From contig NZ_CP155567.1 in assembly GCF_039696035.1 (NCBI RefSeq), positions 3,467,001 through 3,531,000 of the forward strand: DNA of 64,000 nt. The letters run 5' to 3'. This DNA is from Microbulbifer sp. SAOS-129_SWC. Its GTDB lineage: Bacteria; Pseudomonadota; Gammaproteobacteria; Pseudomonadales; Cellvibrionaceae. Numbering within the stretch: position 1 is the stretch's first letter; each line of letters begins with the position of its first letter. Positions 27,892 to 37,636 of this stretch are shown here, one piece after another. The notes below the pieces were generated by a model. It did not search any database. It saw only the letters and a program-made list of their open reading frames with translations, and was not told the origin of the DNA. Position numbers and translations under genes: made by a program.

Positions 27892-29439
27892 TTAGCGCCG
27901 AAACATTTTCAGCATGCGGTAGGTGACCAAAAAGCCACCAAAAATATTAATACTCGCCACCAGCACAGCGACAAATGCCAGCAGGGTCACCAGACCGGAG
28001 TCGGTCGCGCCGACCTGTAATAGCGCCCCGACAATAACGATGCCGGAAATCGCGTTGGTGACACTCATCAATGGCGTGTGCAGCGCGTGGGTCACATTCC
28101 AGATCACTTGCCAGCCGACAAAGATTGCCAGTACAAACACGGTGAAATGGGAAACGAAATCCGGCGGTGCCACACGGCCGAGCCACAGCAGCAAGCCGCC
28201 GGCCACGAGCCAGAACAACAGGAACGACAGCGGCGAAGTTTTCTTCTCGACTTTCTCCTGCGCCGCCCGGGGTGCCGCAGCCTTCTGCGGTGCCGGCTTG
28301 GGCTGCGCGCTCACCTTGGGCGCGGGCGGCGGCCAGGTGATTTCCCCGGCCCTGACCACAGTGGCACCGCGAATCACCTCATCGTCGAAATCGAGAGCAA
28401 TCTCGCCATTCTTCTCCGGGGTCAGCTCGCTGAGCAGATGCACCAGGTTGGTGGCGTAGAGGCGCGAGGACTGGGTCGCGGCGCGGCTCGGCAGGTTGGT
28501 GTAGCCGATAATGGTGACACCGCTCTTGACCACCTTCTCACCGGGCTCGGTGTAATCGCAGTTGCCGCCGTTCTCCGCCGCCAGGTCGACGACCACCGAG
28601 CCGTCGGCCATCGAGTCGACCATATCCGCCAGCCACAGCTTCGGCGCCGGCTTGCCGGGAATCAGCGCGGTGGTGATGACGATATCCACCTCTTGGGCCT
28701 GCTCGCGGAACAGCGCCATCTCCGCATCGATAAACTCTTTGGACATTACCTTGGCGTAGCCGCCACCACCGGAGCCCTCTTCCTCGATGTCCACGGTGAG
28801 GAATTCTGCCCCCATGGATTCCACCTGTTCGCGCACCTCGGCGCGGGTGTCGAAGGCGCGCACAATCGCGCCCATGCTTTTCGAGGTACCGATCGCCGAC
28901 AGCCCGGCCACACCAGCGCCGATCACCAGCACCTTGGCCGGCGGAATCTTGCCGGCGGCGGTAATCTGCCCGGTAAAGAAGCGACCGAAATTGTGCGCCG
29001 CCTCGATCACCGCGCGATAGCCGGCGATATTCGCCATGGAGCTGAGCGCATCCATTTTCTGCGCGCGGGAAATACGCGGGACGGACTCCACCGCCAGGGC
29101 GTTGATATTTTTTTCCGCGAGTTGCTGCAGCAGCGCATAGTTCTGCGCCGGCTTCAGGAAGGCCACCAGAGTTGCGCCCTCGGGGATCAGTTCGAGCTCG
29201 GCCTCATTCGGCGCCTGCACCTTGAGTACCAGGCCGGCCCCCTGTAGGCAGGCTTGAATATTTTCACGGATTTCAGCACCGGCCTCAGCGTAGGCATCGT
29301 CGGCAAAGCTGGCCGCCGCCCCCGCTCCGCTTTCCACCACGACGGAAAAACCCAGGTCGCGCAACCGCCGCACGCTGTCTGGAGTGGCCGCTACCCGCGC
29401 CTCCCCGGCCGCGCTCTCTTTTGGAATGGCTATGATCAC
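27892..29439 (-). CDS. pntA: NAD(P) transhydrogenase subunit alpha
   Basis: 515 residues in the fused form (as in E. coli, about 510). The NAD(H)-binding domain I begins [22 protein letters not shown] and contains the Rossmann motif [23 protein letters not shown] Pro/Ala-rich linker near residues 375-400 leads to four membrane helices. The start is GTG with GAGGGAG 9 nt upstream. The operon is pntAB, transcribed away from the AT-richer gap to its right. Confidence 0.97.
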   Translation of the reverse strand: MIIAIPKESAAGEARVAATPDSVRRLRDLGFSVVVESGAGAAASFADDAYAEAGAEIRENIQACLQGAGLVLKVQAPNEAELELIPEGATLVAFLKPAQNYALLQQLAEKNINALAVESVPRISRAQKMDALSSMANIAGYRAVIEAAHNFGRFFTGQITAAGKIPPAKVLVIGAGVAGLSAIGTSKSMGAIVRAFDTRAEVREQVESMGAEFLTVDIEEEGSGGGGYAKVMSKEFIDAEMALFREQAQEVDIVITTALIPGKPAPKLWLADMVDSMADGSVVVDLAAENGGNCDYTEPGEKVVKSGVTIIGYTNLPSRAATQSSRLYATNLVHLLSELTPEKNGEIALDFDDEVIRGATVVRAGEITWPPPAPKVSAQPKPAPQKAAAPRAAQEKVEKKTSPLSFLLFWLVAGGLLLWLGRVAPPDFVSHFTVFVLAIFVGWQVIWNVTHALHTPLMSVTNAISGIVIVGALLQVGATDSGLVTLLAFVAVLVASINIFGGFLVTYRMLKMFRR

Positions 29440-30203
29440 CGCTTTGCTCCCTCAGTAAGATGGCTCTGTTGTATTTATATACCGCCGACTCGCTACGCTT
29501 CCCGTTGTTCGAATCGCCGTTTGCGCAATACCGCGAGAGTTTCTCCCTGCGGGTTCACAGCGCTTCATGCCGGCATAGCGCCAGCCGCTGCACTTCCTGT
29601 GCAGCTGTGTGCCCAACGGTTTTCCGCTGGAAAAATCATTGCGAATGTAACGATTAATCTGACACCCCGATCAAACCCACTATCTATCCGCCACTTCCAT
29701 TGGGGCGATTTTTTTTGGCCGGTTTTCAAAAGGGGCTGAAAATTCTATACATAGCTTAACGGCAATAAAAGAATATTAAACCGCACTTCATATAAGATTT
29801 ATCAATAATGGAATTAGCGCCAGCCTATAGTGACCGCACCGCGGGGCCTGCCAATACTTTCACATGAAACAGCTGCGATTTGTGATCATTTTTAGCAGAT
29901 AAATCAACGCCCACGCACAGTTACCATTGTGACTGTGCAGATATGCACAAATAAATAATGGGAAGTGGCGCGATAACTAACCGAACTGTAATTGAATTAC
30001 CGTCAAAACGCGCTGCCAGCTTTGTTGCAAGCGAATATTCGGCAACAAAAACACGGATATTGACGATAGATTCAGGAATATTGATAAACACTATCGCGGT
30101 TATGGAGCCCGGCTACATAATAAGCCGCCGCGTAATAGCGCTCTTCCCGGCGCAATAAGACCGTCATCGCGGAGATCACTGGTTCACTGATCGTGACACC
30201 CGG
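29440..30203. other. AT-richer intergenic region between pntA and moaE
   Basis: About 760 bp, clearly richer in A and T than its surroundings from about 29640 to 30120. It should contain the pntA promoter. A 66-codon plus-strand frame (29958-30158) has no recognisable ribosome site or family. I see no tRNA, palindrome or insertion-sequence end. It may be the remnant of an older insertion. Confidence 0.45.
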
Positions 30204-30662
30204 CTACCACTTCTCCAGCGCGTCATGATCGCTCTGGCGCGCCTCGACCCAGCGCTCGCCGTCGGGTCCGCTTTCCTTTTTCCAGAAAGGCGCTTCGGTC
30301 TTGAGCCAGTCGATCATAAATCCGCAGGCATCCAGGGCCGCCTGGCGATGCGGTGCGCTGGCGCCGACAAAGACGATATCCTCACCCGGCTCCAGCACAC
30401 CGACACGGTGCACGATGCGCGCGCGGCCGAGATCCCAGCGCGCGCTGGCGCGCTCGGCAACCTCGTGCAAGACCTTTTCGGTCATGCCCGGATAGTGCTC
30501 CAGCTCCAGGCGCTGCACAGACTGGCTGAGGTTCAGGTCCCGCACCGAACCGACGAACATGGCGGCAGCGCCGTCGGCACGATTGTCCGCGCGCAACTGC
30601 GCATACTCCGCGCCCACATCGAAGGGCGCGCGCTGCACCGCGATACTGATCGCCACGCTCAA
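30204..30662 (-). CDS. moaE: Molybdopterin synthase catalytic subunit
   Basis: 152 residues. Family landmarks are AAAMFVGSVRDLN near residue 35, LELEHYPGMTEK, RVGVLEPGEDIVFVGASAPHR and the active-site WKKE in FWKKESGPDGERWVEA, with the catalytic Lys pair. With MoaD it inserts the dithiolene sulfurs into cyclic pyranopterin monophosphate. Its start overlaps the moaD stop by 4 bp (ATGA), and it is the last gene of the moa run. Confidence 0.96.
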   Translation of the reverse strand: MSVAISIAVQRAPFDVGAEYAQLRADNRADGAAAMFVGSVRDLNLSQSVQRLELEHYPGMTEKVLHEVAERASARWDLGRARIVHRVGVLEPGEDIVFVGASAPHRQAALDACGFMIDWLKTEAPFWKKESGPDGERWVEARQSDHDALEKW

Positions 30663-30907
30663 CCCCCGGTGACCGGCGGGAAGAAGGCCACCTCGTCACC
30701 GGCGGCAACGACGCTGTCGGGCCGCGCCATTTCGCGGTTGCGCGCCATCTGCAGGCGCTCGTCGGCCAATGCCTTGCGCCAGGCATCACCGCGCTCGCTC
30801 AGCTGCCGGCGCAGCTCCGCCAGGCTGTCGCAGGCGTCGGCGGGCACGTTGATCTCGCTGCAGCCGAGCTGCTCGCGCAGGCCGGCAAAAAACAGAACCC
30901 GTATCAC
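30659..30907 (-). CDS. moaD: Molybdopterin synthase sulfur-carrier subunit
   Basis: 82 residues, from a GTG at 30907 whose bases overlap the moaC stop (GTGA) and which has AGAGGAGG about 9 nt upstream inside the moaC end. The ubiquitin-like fold starts [15 protein letters not shown] and ends [12 protein letters not shown]; the terminal Gly-Gly is the thiocarboxylated tail. A longer frame through this gene up to 31303 merely reads out of phase through moaC and is not the gene. Confidence 0.94.
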   Translation of the reverse strand: MIRVLFFAGLREQLGCSEINVPADACDSLAELRRQLSERGDAWRKALADERLQMARNREMARPDSVVAAGDEVAFFPPVTGG

Positions 30908-31428
30908 CAGTCGCCCTCCTCTTGATTCGGCGCCTGATTCCCCGCCGCCACTTCCGCTTCGCTGCGCCGCCACAGGCCGCGCTTGCCGCCGAGCTTTTCC
31001 GCCAGGCGCGTGTGCAAGATTTCCATCGCGGGATCCATCGCCTTGCACATATCGTAAATGGTCAGTGCCGCCACCGACGCCGCCGTCAGCGCCTCCATCT
31101 CGACCCCGGTGCGCCCGGCCAGCTTGCACAAGCTGGTGACCCGCACTCCGCAGCGCTCGCGGTCCAGCTCGAAGTCCACCTGCACCTTGGTCAACGCCAG
31201 CGGATGGCACAGCGGGATCAGCTCGGCGGTTTTCTTGGCCGCCTGGATACCGGCAATGCGCGCCGTGGCCAGCACATCGCCCTTCTTGTTCTGGCCCTCG
31301 CACAACTGCACGAAAGCCTCGGTGCTCATACAGATCAGGGATTCGGCGCGGGCGCTGCGCTCGGTGACGGCCTTGTCGGTGACATCCACCATGCTCGCTT
31401 CACCGCGACGGTTCAGATGGGTCAGCAT
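30904..31428 (-). CDS. moaC: Cyclic pyranopterin monophosphate synthase
   Basis: 174 residues. Characteristic segments are [45 protein letters not shown] with the active-site region, and [23 protein letters not shown]. MoaC converts the MoaA product to cPMP. It follows moaB by 2 bp and overlaps moaD by 4 bp. The C-terminus ([11 protein letters not shown]) is slightly longer than in E. coli. Confidence 0.97.
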   Translation of the reverse strand: MLTHLNRRGEASMVDVTDKAVTERSARAESLICMSTEAFVQLCEGQNKKGDVLATARIAGIQAAKKTAELIPLCHPLALTKVQVDFELDRERCGVRVTSLCKLAGRTGVEMEALTAASVAALTIYDMCKAMDPAMEILHTRLAEKLGGKRGLWRRSEAEVAAGNQAPNQEEGDW

Positions 31429-31430
31429 GC

Positions 31431-31973
31431 TCAGCTCCGGCCATTGGGCGCCAGCAGGTGCGCGACAAAGTTACAGGGTTTAAAGCTGGCATCCAGCTGC
31501 TCGCCGAGGATCTTGTCCCAGGCGGTGCGACAGGCGCCGGTGGAACCCGGCATACAACAGATCAGCGTGTTGTTGGCGAGGCCCGCCAGGGCGCGGGACT
31601 GGATCGTGGAGGAACCAATCTCGTCAAAGGACACGGCGCGGAACAGCTCGCCGAAGCCCTCCACCTGCTTGTCGAACAGCGGCGCCAGCGCCTCCGGGGT
31701 GGAGTCGCGGCCGCTGAAGCCGGTGCCGCCGGTGGTCAGTACCACCTGGATGGCGGGGTCGGCGATCCACCGGGAGACCTGCGCGCGCAGCTGGTAGATA
31801 TCATCCGGGGCGATCTGCTTGTCCGCCAGCGTGTGCCCGGCGCGCTGCAGCACCTCGGCCAGGTACTGGCCGGAGGTGTCATTGGCCTCGGTGCGGGTAT
31901 CGGAAACGGTCAGCACGGCAATATTCAGCGCCGCACTGCCCGCGTTGATTTCACTGTGTGTCGACATACTCAC
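31431..31973 (-). CDS. moaB: Molybdenum cofactor biosynthesis protein B
   Basis: 180 residues of the MoaB/Mog fold: [19 protein letters not shown] at the N-terminus, [19 protein letters not shown] as the substrate loop, and [22 protein letters not shown]. It adenylylates molybdopterin, or resembles the enzyme that does (Mog). No separate mog gene is seen in the window, so MoaB may serve this step. It lies 67 bp downstream of mobA in the same direction. Confidence 0.94.
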   Translation of the reverse strand: MSMSTHSEINAGSAALNIAVLTVSDTRTEANDTSGQYLAEVLQRAGHTLADKQIAPDDIYQLRAQVSRWIADPAIQVVLTTGGTGFSGRDSTPEALAPLFDKQVEGFGELFRAVSFDEIGSSTIQSRALAGLANNTLICCMPGSTGACRTAWDKILGEQLDASFKPCNFVAHLLAPNGRS

Positions 31974-32040
31974 TCACTGTCTGGTTAGCTTTGATTTGCA
32001 AAAACGTTGTTGTTTAAAAATTGGGGGTTCTTAAATCCGG

Positions 32041-32664
32041 TTATTCAACTGCCTGTGGCCCCGATAGAGCATCCAGCCGCGCGTTCACCCGCGCAAATTC
32101 CTCCGGCCGGTTGACGTTGCAGTGCCAGTCTCCCGCCGGCACTGGCAGCTGTTCGCCGCCGAGTGCTGCCAACAGCGCACCGAGCGACGCATCCCCACCT
32201 CCATCCCCTGCGGCGATCCTGCGCAGGTAAGAGCGGCCATCGTCGTCGAGGCGCAGCCACAGTGGTAGCCGGTAGCGGCCAAAACACGCGGCCGACGCAC
32301 CGGCCCGCGCCGCACGGCACAGCGTCAGTAGCTGTGTGCGCTGTAGCAGCGGCATATCCACCGGCACGGCCAGCAGGCCGTCGCAGGAAACCTGCGCCTC
32401 GCGCAGGCTTTCACTCACCGCCCAGAGACCACTTAGCGGGCCGCGCGCGGGGCCGCGATCGGCGATACCTCCGGGGCGCGCCCCGCTGACGCGCGGACTC
32501 AACCACTCGATTCCCTCCACAGTCGGCAGTGACTGCAGCAGGTTGATGGCCCGCGACAGCAGCGTCTCGCCGCCGGGCAACTGCAGCGCGGCCTTGTCGC
32601 GACCCATGCGCCGGGACTGGCCGCCGGCCAGGACCAGCGGGCAGATGCGCAAGCGCTCAGCCAC
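32041..32664 (-). CDS. mobA: Molybdenum cofactor guanylyltransferase
   Basis: 207 residues. The nucleotide-binding loop LAGGQSRRMGRDKA is at residues 13-26 and VPVDMPLLQ is a second typical segment. MobA attaches GMP to Moco, giving the bis-MGD cofactor needed by the assimilatory nitrate reductase encoded 11 kb away. The start overlaps the end of moaA by 8 bp. Confidence 0.94.
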   Translation of the reverse strand: MAERLRICPLVLAGGQSRRMGRDKAALQLPGGETLLSRAINLLQSLPTVEGIEWLSPRVSGARPGGIADRGPARGPLSGLWAVSESLREAQVSCDGLLAVPVDMPLLQRTQLLTLCRAARAGASAACFGRYRLPLWLRLDDDGRSYLRRIAAGDGGGDASLGALLAALGGEQLPVPAGDWHCNVNRPEEFARVNARLDALSGPQAVE

Positions 32665-33640
32665 CGAGCATCGCCAGGTTGCGCGTGGCCCCGACCTGCT
32701 GCGCCTGCAGCTGGTGGCTGGCGGCCTTGCCGCCGATCAGTGCGCGCACGCGGCGGGCGAGCGCATCGCTGTCACCAGTGCGAATAACGTCGTAGAGATC
32801 CAGCCCCTGTTCCGCGAACAGGCACAGGTGTAGGCGTCCCTGCGCGGACACGCGCAGGCGGTTGCAGCTGTCGCAGAAATCTTCGCTGTAGGGGGTAATC
32901 AGGCCGATGCGGCCGCGGTAATCCGGGTGGCGATATTCACGCGCCGGGCCCGCGTCCGCGGCCCGCGGCAGCAGCTGCCAGCCCTCGCGCAGCAGCCGCT
33001 GTTCGATGGTGGTGCCGCGCAGGTGGTTGCTGGCAAAGTAGTCACGATTGTCGCCGGTGCGCATCAACTCGATAAAGCGCAGCGTTACCGGCGTGTCCTC
33101 GAGCCAGTGCAGGAATTCCCCCAGGCGGCGCTCGGCGCCGTCGGCGAGCAGCACGGCGTTGACCTTGACCTCGACACCGAGCGCACGCGCACGCTCGATG
33201 CCATCGAGCACGCGCGGCAGGCAGTCGTGGCCGGTGAACTCGGCAAACTCGTGCCGGTCGAGGCTGTCGATACTGATATTCAGCTGGTCGAGGCCGGCCG
33301 CGCGCCAGTCGTCGATGACCCGCGGCAGCTTGTAGCCGTTGCTGGTCACCGCCACCCGGCGGATACCCGGCGTGGCCTTGCCGGCGGCGATAATCTCGGC
33401 AAGATCGGCGCGCAGCGATGGCTCACCACCGGTCAGGCGCAGTTTCTGCGTCCCCAGGCTGGCAAATGCGCGCACCACCGTGGCCGCCTCGGCCGCGGTG
33501 AGATGGGGGGCTTCGTCCGTGGGCCGATAACCATCCGGCAGGCAGTAGCTGCAGCGGAAGTTACAGACATCGGTGACGGACAGGCGCAGGTAGTAGAACC
33601 TGCGCCCGAGGTTGTCTGTGAGCATCAAACGCCTTTCCAA
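32657..33640 (-). CDS. moaA: GTP 3',8-cyclase
   Basis: 327 residues. The radical-SAM cluster motif CNFRCSYC lies near residue 26 and the second [4Fe-4S] site CDSCNRLRVSAQGRLHLC near residue 261. LRLTGGEPSLRADL matches the SAM-binding GGE region. The conserved C-terminal Gly-Gly is present (LAMLGG). MoaA begins Moco synthesis from GTP. It is the first gene of the minus-strand run moaA-mobA-moaB-moaC-moaD-moaE, whose promoter must lie in 33641-33900. Confidence 0.96.
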   Translation of the reverse strand: MERRLMLTDNLGRRFYYLRLSVTDVCNFRCSYCLPDGYRPTDEAPHLTAAEAATVVRAFASLGTQKLRLTGGEPSLRADLAEIIAAGKATPGIRRVAVTSNGYKLPRVIDDWRAAGLDQLNISIDSLDRHEFAEFTGHDCLPRVLDGIERARALGVEVKVNAVLLADGAERRLGEFLHWLEDTPVTLRFIELMRTGDNRDYFASNHLRGTTIEQRLLREGWQLLPRAADAGPAREYRHPDYRGRIGLITPYSEDFCDSCNRLRVSAQGRLHLCLFAEQGLDLYDVIRTGDSDALARRVRALIGGKAASHQLQAQQVGATRNLAMLGG

Positions 33641-34110
33641 GTCAGCGAGCGGTCAGTGCGACGGCTCTCGGGAGGCCGGAAGATTTCTCCGCCGACCCTG
33701 GTGACCGCGATCAGCGATCACGGCCCGCGGCGCCTATTCCCTCTGCGAAACAACGGGAACTTAGCACCGGGGGCTCGGTGTTTGTGAATTTACGGATTAA
33801 CGGGATTCGCCGATCGAGTCTCTCCTGTCGTCTTTTTTCACCTGGGCTTGGGCCTGAGCCTGTGTTTGCCCACATCCAGTGTGCATTATGAAACATTCCC
33901 GGTCACGCCTTTCAGCGTGTCTTTCCACTTCACATCATTCAGGCAAGGTCTATGCCACGGCGCTGAGCCGGCGGTTGCGCTTACGCAACGCGTCCCGGTG
34001 CACCAAAATCAGGCCGCGTGACGGTGCGCCCGCACCAGCTTAGTGCGAACTGACAAGCCAGGGCAACCAGTCCCCCCATCCACAGCGGCGAAATCTCGCG
34101 GATTGGCGCT

Positions 34111-34126
34111 TGGCACAACTTTTGAT
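34111..34126 (+). promoter_or_regulatory. Sigma54-like promoter upstream of nasT
   Basis: TGGCAC at 34111-34116 and TTGAT at 34122-34126 give GG-N10-GA spacing, one base from the sigma54 consensus GG-N10-GC. The same variant spacing recurs before the nitrate transporter gene and nirB. Confidence 0.6.
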
Positions 34127-34147
34127 TGTTTTTTACCAATGGCAATG

Positions 34148-34186
34148 AGGCCCGACAACCCGCACGCGGGTCGCCGGGCCTTTTTT
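34148..34186 (+). terminator. Intrinsic terminator in the nasT leader
   Basis: AGGCCCG at 34148-34154 pairs with CGGGCCT at 34175-34181, enclosing an inner hairpin ACCCG-cacg-CGGGT, and is followed by six T (34181-34186). It lies between the sigma54-like site and nasT, so it may be an attenuator rather than the end of a transcript. Confidence 0.75.
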
Positions 34187-34298
34187 GTCTGCGCAACGCG
34201 CAACCGAAGACGAGAACAACCCGCCGGCACAGCGCCGCCCGGAAACGGCGCGGCACAGAATCAAAAAAAGGGCCGGCCTCCAGGTGAATTTCGAACCG

Positions 34299-34883
34299 AT
34301 GAGCAAACCACTGGGCATTATGCTGGTCGACGATCAGCCCGAGCGCGCTGACATGGTCAGCCGGCAGCTGCAGGCGGCCGGCTACCAGTTGCTGGTGCAG
34401 CTGCACAGCGCCGCCGGCCTGCTGCAGCAGGTGGATATCCACCGCCCGGATATCGTGCTGATCGATATCGAGTCCCCGGACCGGGATATCCTCGAGAGCC
34501 TGACCGTGATCAACCGCCAGAACCCCACACCGGTGGCCATTTTTTCCGCGCGCGGCGACTCCGAATTTATCGCCCGCGCCGTGGATGCCGGTGTCAGCGC
34601 CTATATGGCCGAGGGCATGAGCGCCGATCGGGTAGCCCCGGCGATCGAGATCGCCATGGCGCAGTTCCGCAATTACCAGCAACTGCGCAAGTCCCTCGAG
34701 CGCACCCAGCAGCAGCTGCACGAACGCAAGACCGTCGAGCGCGCCAAGGGGTTGCTGATGGCAAAAAACAACCTGGACGAAGACGCCGCCCACCGCACCC
34801 TGCGCAACCTGGCCATGAACAGCAACGCCACCATGCTCGCGGTGGCCGAGCAGGTCATCCAATTCCTACAGAAGAAGTCGTAA
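34299..34883 (+). CDS. nasT: ANTAR-domain antiterminator NasT
   Basis: 194 residues from the ATG at 34299, preceded by AGGTGA. The N-terminal response-regulator-like domain begins LGIMLVDDQPERADMV; the C-terminal ANTAR domain starts near KTVERAKGLLMAKNNLDEDAAH and should bind RNA. NasT relatives in Azotobacter and Paracoccus release terminators in nitrate-assimilation leaders and are held inactive by NasS without nitrate. It lies 4 bp upstream of nasS. Gene order nasT-nasS is the reverse of the nasS-nasT order known from Azotobacter. Confidence 0.92.
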   Translation: MSKPLGIMLVDDQPERADMVSRQLQAAGYQLLVQLHSAAGLLQQVDIHRPDIVLIDIESPDRDILESLTVINRQNPTPVAIFSARGDSEFIARAVDAGVSAYMAEGMSADRVAPAIEIAMAQFRNYQQLRKSLERTQQQLHERKTVERAKGLLMAKNNLDEDAAHRTLRNLAMNSNATMLAVAEQVIQFLQKKS

Positions 34884-34887
34884 CGCC

Positions 34888-35949
34888 ATGCCAGTCACGT
34901 CACTGACCCCGGAAAAGCGCCACCTGAAATTGCTGTACCTGCGTCTGACCGATAGTGCCCCGCTGATCGTCGCGCGGGAAATGGGTTTCTTTGCCGATTT
35001 CGGCCTGGATGTGGCGCTGCAGCGGGAAACCTCCTGGGCCACGCTGCGCGACAAACTGATTGGCGGCGCCGCCGACGCCGCGGCCATGCTCGCGCCGATG
35101 CCGCTGACGCTGGCGCAGGCCCTGCCCCACTGCGAGGAAACCCTGCTCACCGGCCTGATCCTGAGCTGTAACGGCAACGCCATCACCCTGTCGCGCTCCC
35201 TGTGCCGGGATCTCGACCTGGAGCCGGACACCGGCGCCGATACCGGCGCGGCGCTGGCCGAGTTCCTGCGCCAGCGCGCCTCCGACGCGACACCGCTGAA
35301 GCTCGCCACCGTTTATCCCTTCTCCAGCCATACACTGCAACTGCGCTACTGGCTGCGCGGCGCCGGCATCGACCCCGACCGCGACCTGCAGATCCTGGTG
35401 CTGCCGCCGGAGCAGATGGTGGCGCGTCTCGAACGCGGCGACATCGACGGCTACTGCGTGGGCGAGCCCTGGAACACCATCGCCGCCCAGCGTGGCCTGG
35501 GCACGGTGGTGGCCGCCTGCAACGCGCTGCTGCCGGCCATGCCGGAAAAGGTACTGGCGGTGACCGGCTCCTGGCACGAGGCCAATCCGCGCACCCACCT
35601 GGCCCTGCGCGCCGCGCTGCTGAAAGCCTGCAGCTGGCTCGCCGACCGCGCCCAGCGCCGCGACGCGGCTGCGGTTCTGGCGCGACCGGAATATCTGGAC
35701 CTGGACAGTACCAGCCTGGAACCCTCGCTGTGCGATCAACTTTACCGCCGCGGCGACCGCGAACCGCTGGCCAACCCCGGCTGGCACCTGTTCGCCCACA
35801 GCGACAACGACTGCGGCCGCCCCAGCGAAGACAAGGCGCGCCAGCTGCTCGATCTGTGCGCGTGCTTCTCGCCGATCAGCGACGGCGCCGAAACGGCGTT
35901 CCGCGAGGAACTCTACCGGCAGACGGTTGAATTCCTGCAACGCCACTGA
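34888..35949 (+). CDS. nasS: Nitrate/nitrite sensor protein NasS (NrtA/CmpA-like)
   Basis: 353 residues of the CmpA/NrtA periplasmic-binding fold but with no signal peptide, so cytoplasmic. The opening LKLLYLRLTDSAPLIVAREMGFFADFGL and the later YCVGEPWN segment are typical. NasS binds nitrate or nitrite and controls NasT by sequestering it. The lack of a signal peptide and immediate linkage to nasT distinguish it from an ABC-transporter binding protein. No ABC transporter for nitrate is encoded nearby. Confidence 0.9.
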   Translation: MPVTSLTPEKRHLKLLYLRLTDSAPLIVAREMGFFADFGLDVALQRETSWATLRDKLIGGAADAAAMLAPMPLTLAQALPHCEETLLTGLILSCNGNAITLSRSLCRDLDLEPDTGADTGAALAEFLRQRASDATPLKLATVYPFSSHTLQLRYWLRGAGIDPDRDLQILVLPPEQMVARLERGDIDGYCVGEPWNTIAAQRGLGTVVAACNALLPAMPEKVLAVTGSWHEANPRTHLALRAALLKACSWLADRAQRRDAAAVLARPEYLDLDSTSLEPSLCDQLYRRGDREPLANPGWHLFAHSDNDCGRPSEDKARQLLDLCACFSPISDGAETAFREELYRQTVEFLQRH

Positions 35950-35955
35950 CATCAG

Positions 35956-35972
35956 TGGCACACAACTTGAAT
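35956..35972 (+). promoter_or_regulatory. Sigma54-like promoter upstream of the nitrate transporter gene
   Basis: TGGCAC at 35956-35961 followed by ACAAC and TTGAAT (35967-35972) gives GG-N10-GA spacing. The sequence nearly repeats the site before nirB, which supports shared nitrogen control. Confidence 0.65.
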
Positions 35973-36049
35973 GCAGCATTACTACGGAATGCAACAACAC
36001 TAGTGACTGAATAGCGGCCGGGACCTTCCGCCGGCCAAAAACGAAGATC

Positions 36050-36100
36050 GGACAACGAAGTCCACCGGATGCAGCGCAAGCTGCCCCGTGGGCTTTTTTT
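36050..36100 (+). promoter_or_regulatory. Candidate NasT-responsive leader: hexaloop hairpin plus terminator
   Basis: GGAC-aacgaa-GTCC at 36050-36063 is a hairpin with a six-base loop having A at position 1 and G at position 4, the pattern known for ANTAR targets. A stem GCCC-CGT-GGGC with seven T (36083-36100) follows. An upstream GGCCGG/CCGGCC hairpin (36016-36036) could be the first hairpin of the motif, although its loop is nine bases. The transporter gene starts at 36170. Confidence 0.6.
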
Positions 36101-36169
36101 CTGCCCGCGGAAAATTCGAGCTGCGGCCTTTTACTGCTGCAGCACGGCAACGATAAAGAGGATACGCGC

Positions 36170-37636
36170 ATGTCCAGCGAAACCCTGAATCTGTTTTCCT
36201 TCCGCGGGAAAACCCGAATCCTGCACCTGACCTGGGTGGCCTTTTTCATCACCTTCTTTGCCTGGTTCAACCACGCGCCGCTGTTGATGGCCATCGCCGA
36301 CAGCCTGTCGCTGGCGCCGGAACAGGTGAAGACGCTGCTGATCCTGAACGTGGCGCTGACCATTCCGGCGCGCATCGTCATCGGTATGCTTACCGACAGG
36401 TACGGCCCGCGCCTGACCTTCTCCCTGCTACTGGCAGTCGGCAGCCTGCCCTGCTTCCTGTTCGCGCTGGCAGACAACTTCGTGCAGGCCGCCATCGGCC
36501 GCTTCCTGCTCGGCTTTATCGGCGCCGGCTTCGTGGTCGGTATCCGCATGGTGTCCGAATGGTTCCCGGCGCGGCAGCTGGGCACCGCGGAGGGCATCTA
36601 CGGTGGCTGGGGCAATTTCGGCTCCGCCGCCGCGGCAATTACCCTGCCCACGGTGGCGCTGATCTTCGGCGGGCAGGACGGCTGGCGCTATGCCGTCGCT
36701 CTTACCGGTATCATCGCCCTGACCTATAGCGTGATCTACTACCACACCGTCACCGACACCCCCAAAGGCGCCACCTATTTCAAACCCAAGCGTATCGGCG
36801 GCATGGAAGTGACCAGCAAAGGCGACTTTATCCTGCTGCTGGTGATGAAACTGCCGATGTACGCGGCGCTGGCACTACTGACCTGGAAACTGTCTCCCGC
36901 CGGGGTATCGGTGCTGCCCGGCACTGCGGCGGTTGCCATCTACTGTGCGCTGGTGCTGCTGTATGCGCTGGATGCGCGCAAGTGCTTGCAGATCAACCGC
37001 GAGGTACTGGAGAAACCGCCGGCGCCGATCCACCGCTACAAATTCAAGCAGGTGGCGATTCTGAACCTGCTCTATTTCGCCACTTTCGGCTCCGAACTGG
37101 CGGTGGTCTCCATGCTACCGCTGTTTTTTTCCGAAACTTTTTCCCTGGACCCGGTCAAGGCCGGCTTGCTCGGCTCCGCCTATGCGTTTATGAACCTGGT
37201 ATCGCGGCCATTGGGCGGCCTGTTCAGCGACAAATTCGGCCGCCGCGCCACGCTGCAGATACTGGTACTGGGCCTGGCGCTGGGCTACCTGGGCATGAGC
37301 CAGATTGCCTCCAGCTGGCCGCTATACCTGGCCGTGGCCGCGGCGATGCTGTGCTCTTTCTTCGTGCAGGCCGGTGAGGGCGCGGTATTCGCGGTGGTAC
37401 CGCTGATCAAGCGCCGCCTGACCGGCCAGATCGCCGGCATGACCGGCGCCTACGGCAATGTCGGTGCGGTGTTCTACCTGACGGTGTTGAGCCTCGCTTC
37501 ATACCAGACCTTCTTCCTGGTCATTGCCGCCACTGCGCTGGTCGGCTTTGCCGCGCTGCTGTTGATGGAGGAACCGGAAGGGCAGATGGCCGAAGTGTTG
37601 CCCGACGGCAGTGTGTCGCTGATCGATGTCGCTTGA
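36170..37636 (+). CDS. NarK/NasA-type MFS nitrate transporter
   Basis: 488 residues with about twelve membrane helices. Two nitrate-signature motifs are visible: [16 protein letters not shown] near residue 145 and [15 protein letters not shown] near residue 425. The cytoplasmic MFS loop [10 protein letters not shown] and the repeated [12 protein letters not shown] are present. It takes up nitrate for assimilation, and nitrite export is also possible in this family. It follows a 220-bp leader with a sigma54-like site and a putative antitermination structure, and overlaps the kinase gene by 11 bp, so they are co-transcribed. Confidence 0.92.
   Translation: MSSETLNLFSFRGKTRILHLTWVAFFITFFAWFNHAPLLMAIADSLSLAPEQVKTLLILNVALTIPARIVIGMLTDRYGPRLTFSLLLAVGSLPCFLFALADNFVQAAIGRFLLGFIGAGFVVGIRMVSEWFPARQLGTAEGIYGGWGNFGSAAAAITLPTVALIFGGQDGWRYAVALTGIIALTYSVIYYHTVTDTPKGATYFKPKRIGGMEVTSKGDFILLLVMKLPMYAALALLTWKLSPAGVSVLPGTAAVAIYCALVLLYALDARKCLQINREVLEKPPAPIHRYKFKQVAILNLLYFATFGSELAVVSMLPLFFSETFSLDPVKAGLLGSAYAFMNLVSRPLGGLFSDKFGRRATLQILVLGLALGYLGMSQIASSWPLYLAVAAAMLCSFFVQAGEGAVFAVVPLIKRRLTGQIAGMTGAYGNVGAVFYLTVLSLASYQTFFLVIAATALVGFAALLLMEEPEGQMAEVLPDGSVSLIDVA

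Larger units (their letters stand above)
33641..34298. other. Divergent control region between moaA and nasT
   Basis: About 660 bp separating the Moco operon (minus) from the nitrate genes (plus). The left part should hold the moaA promoter. The right part contains a sigma54-like site at 34111 and an intrinsic terminator at 34148-34186 ahead of nasT. No gene of its own is supported. Confidence 0.6.

Noticed and set aside
29958..30158. Possible 66-residue protein in the AT-rich gap
   Set aside because: No ribosome site, no signal or domain; one of several chance frames.
30659..31303. Minus-strand frame of 214 codons ending in the moaD sequence
   Set aside because: Only the last 82 residues are MoaD; the rest is an out-of-phase reading of moaC. 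A GTG with ribosome site at 30907 defines the gene.
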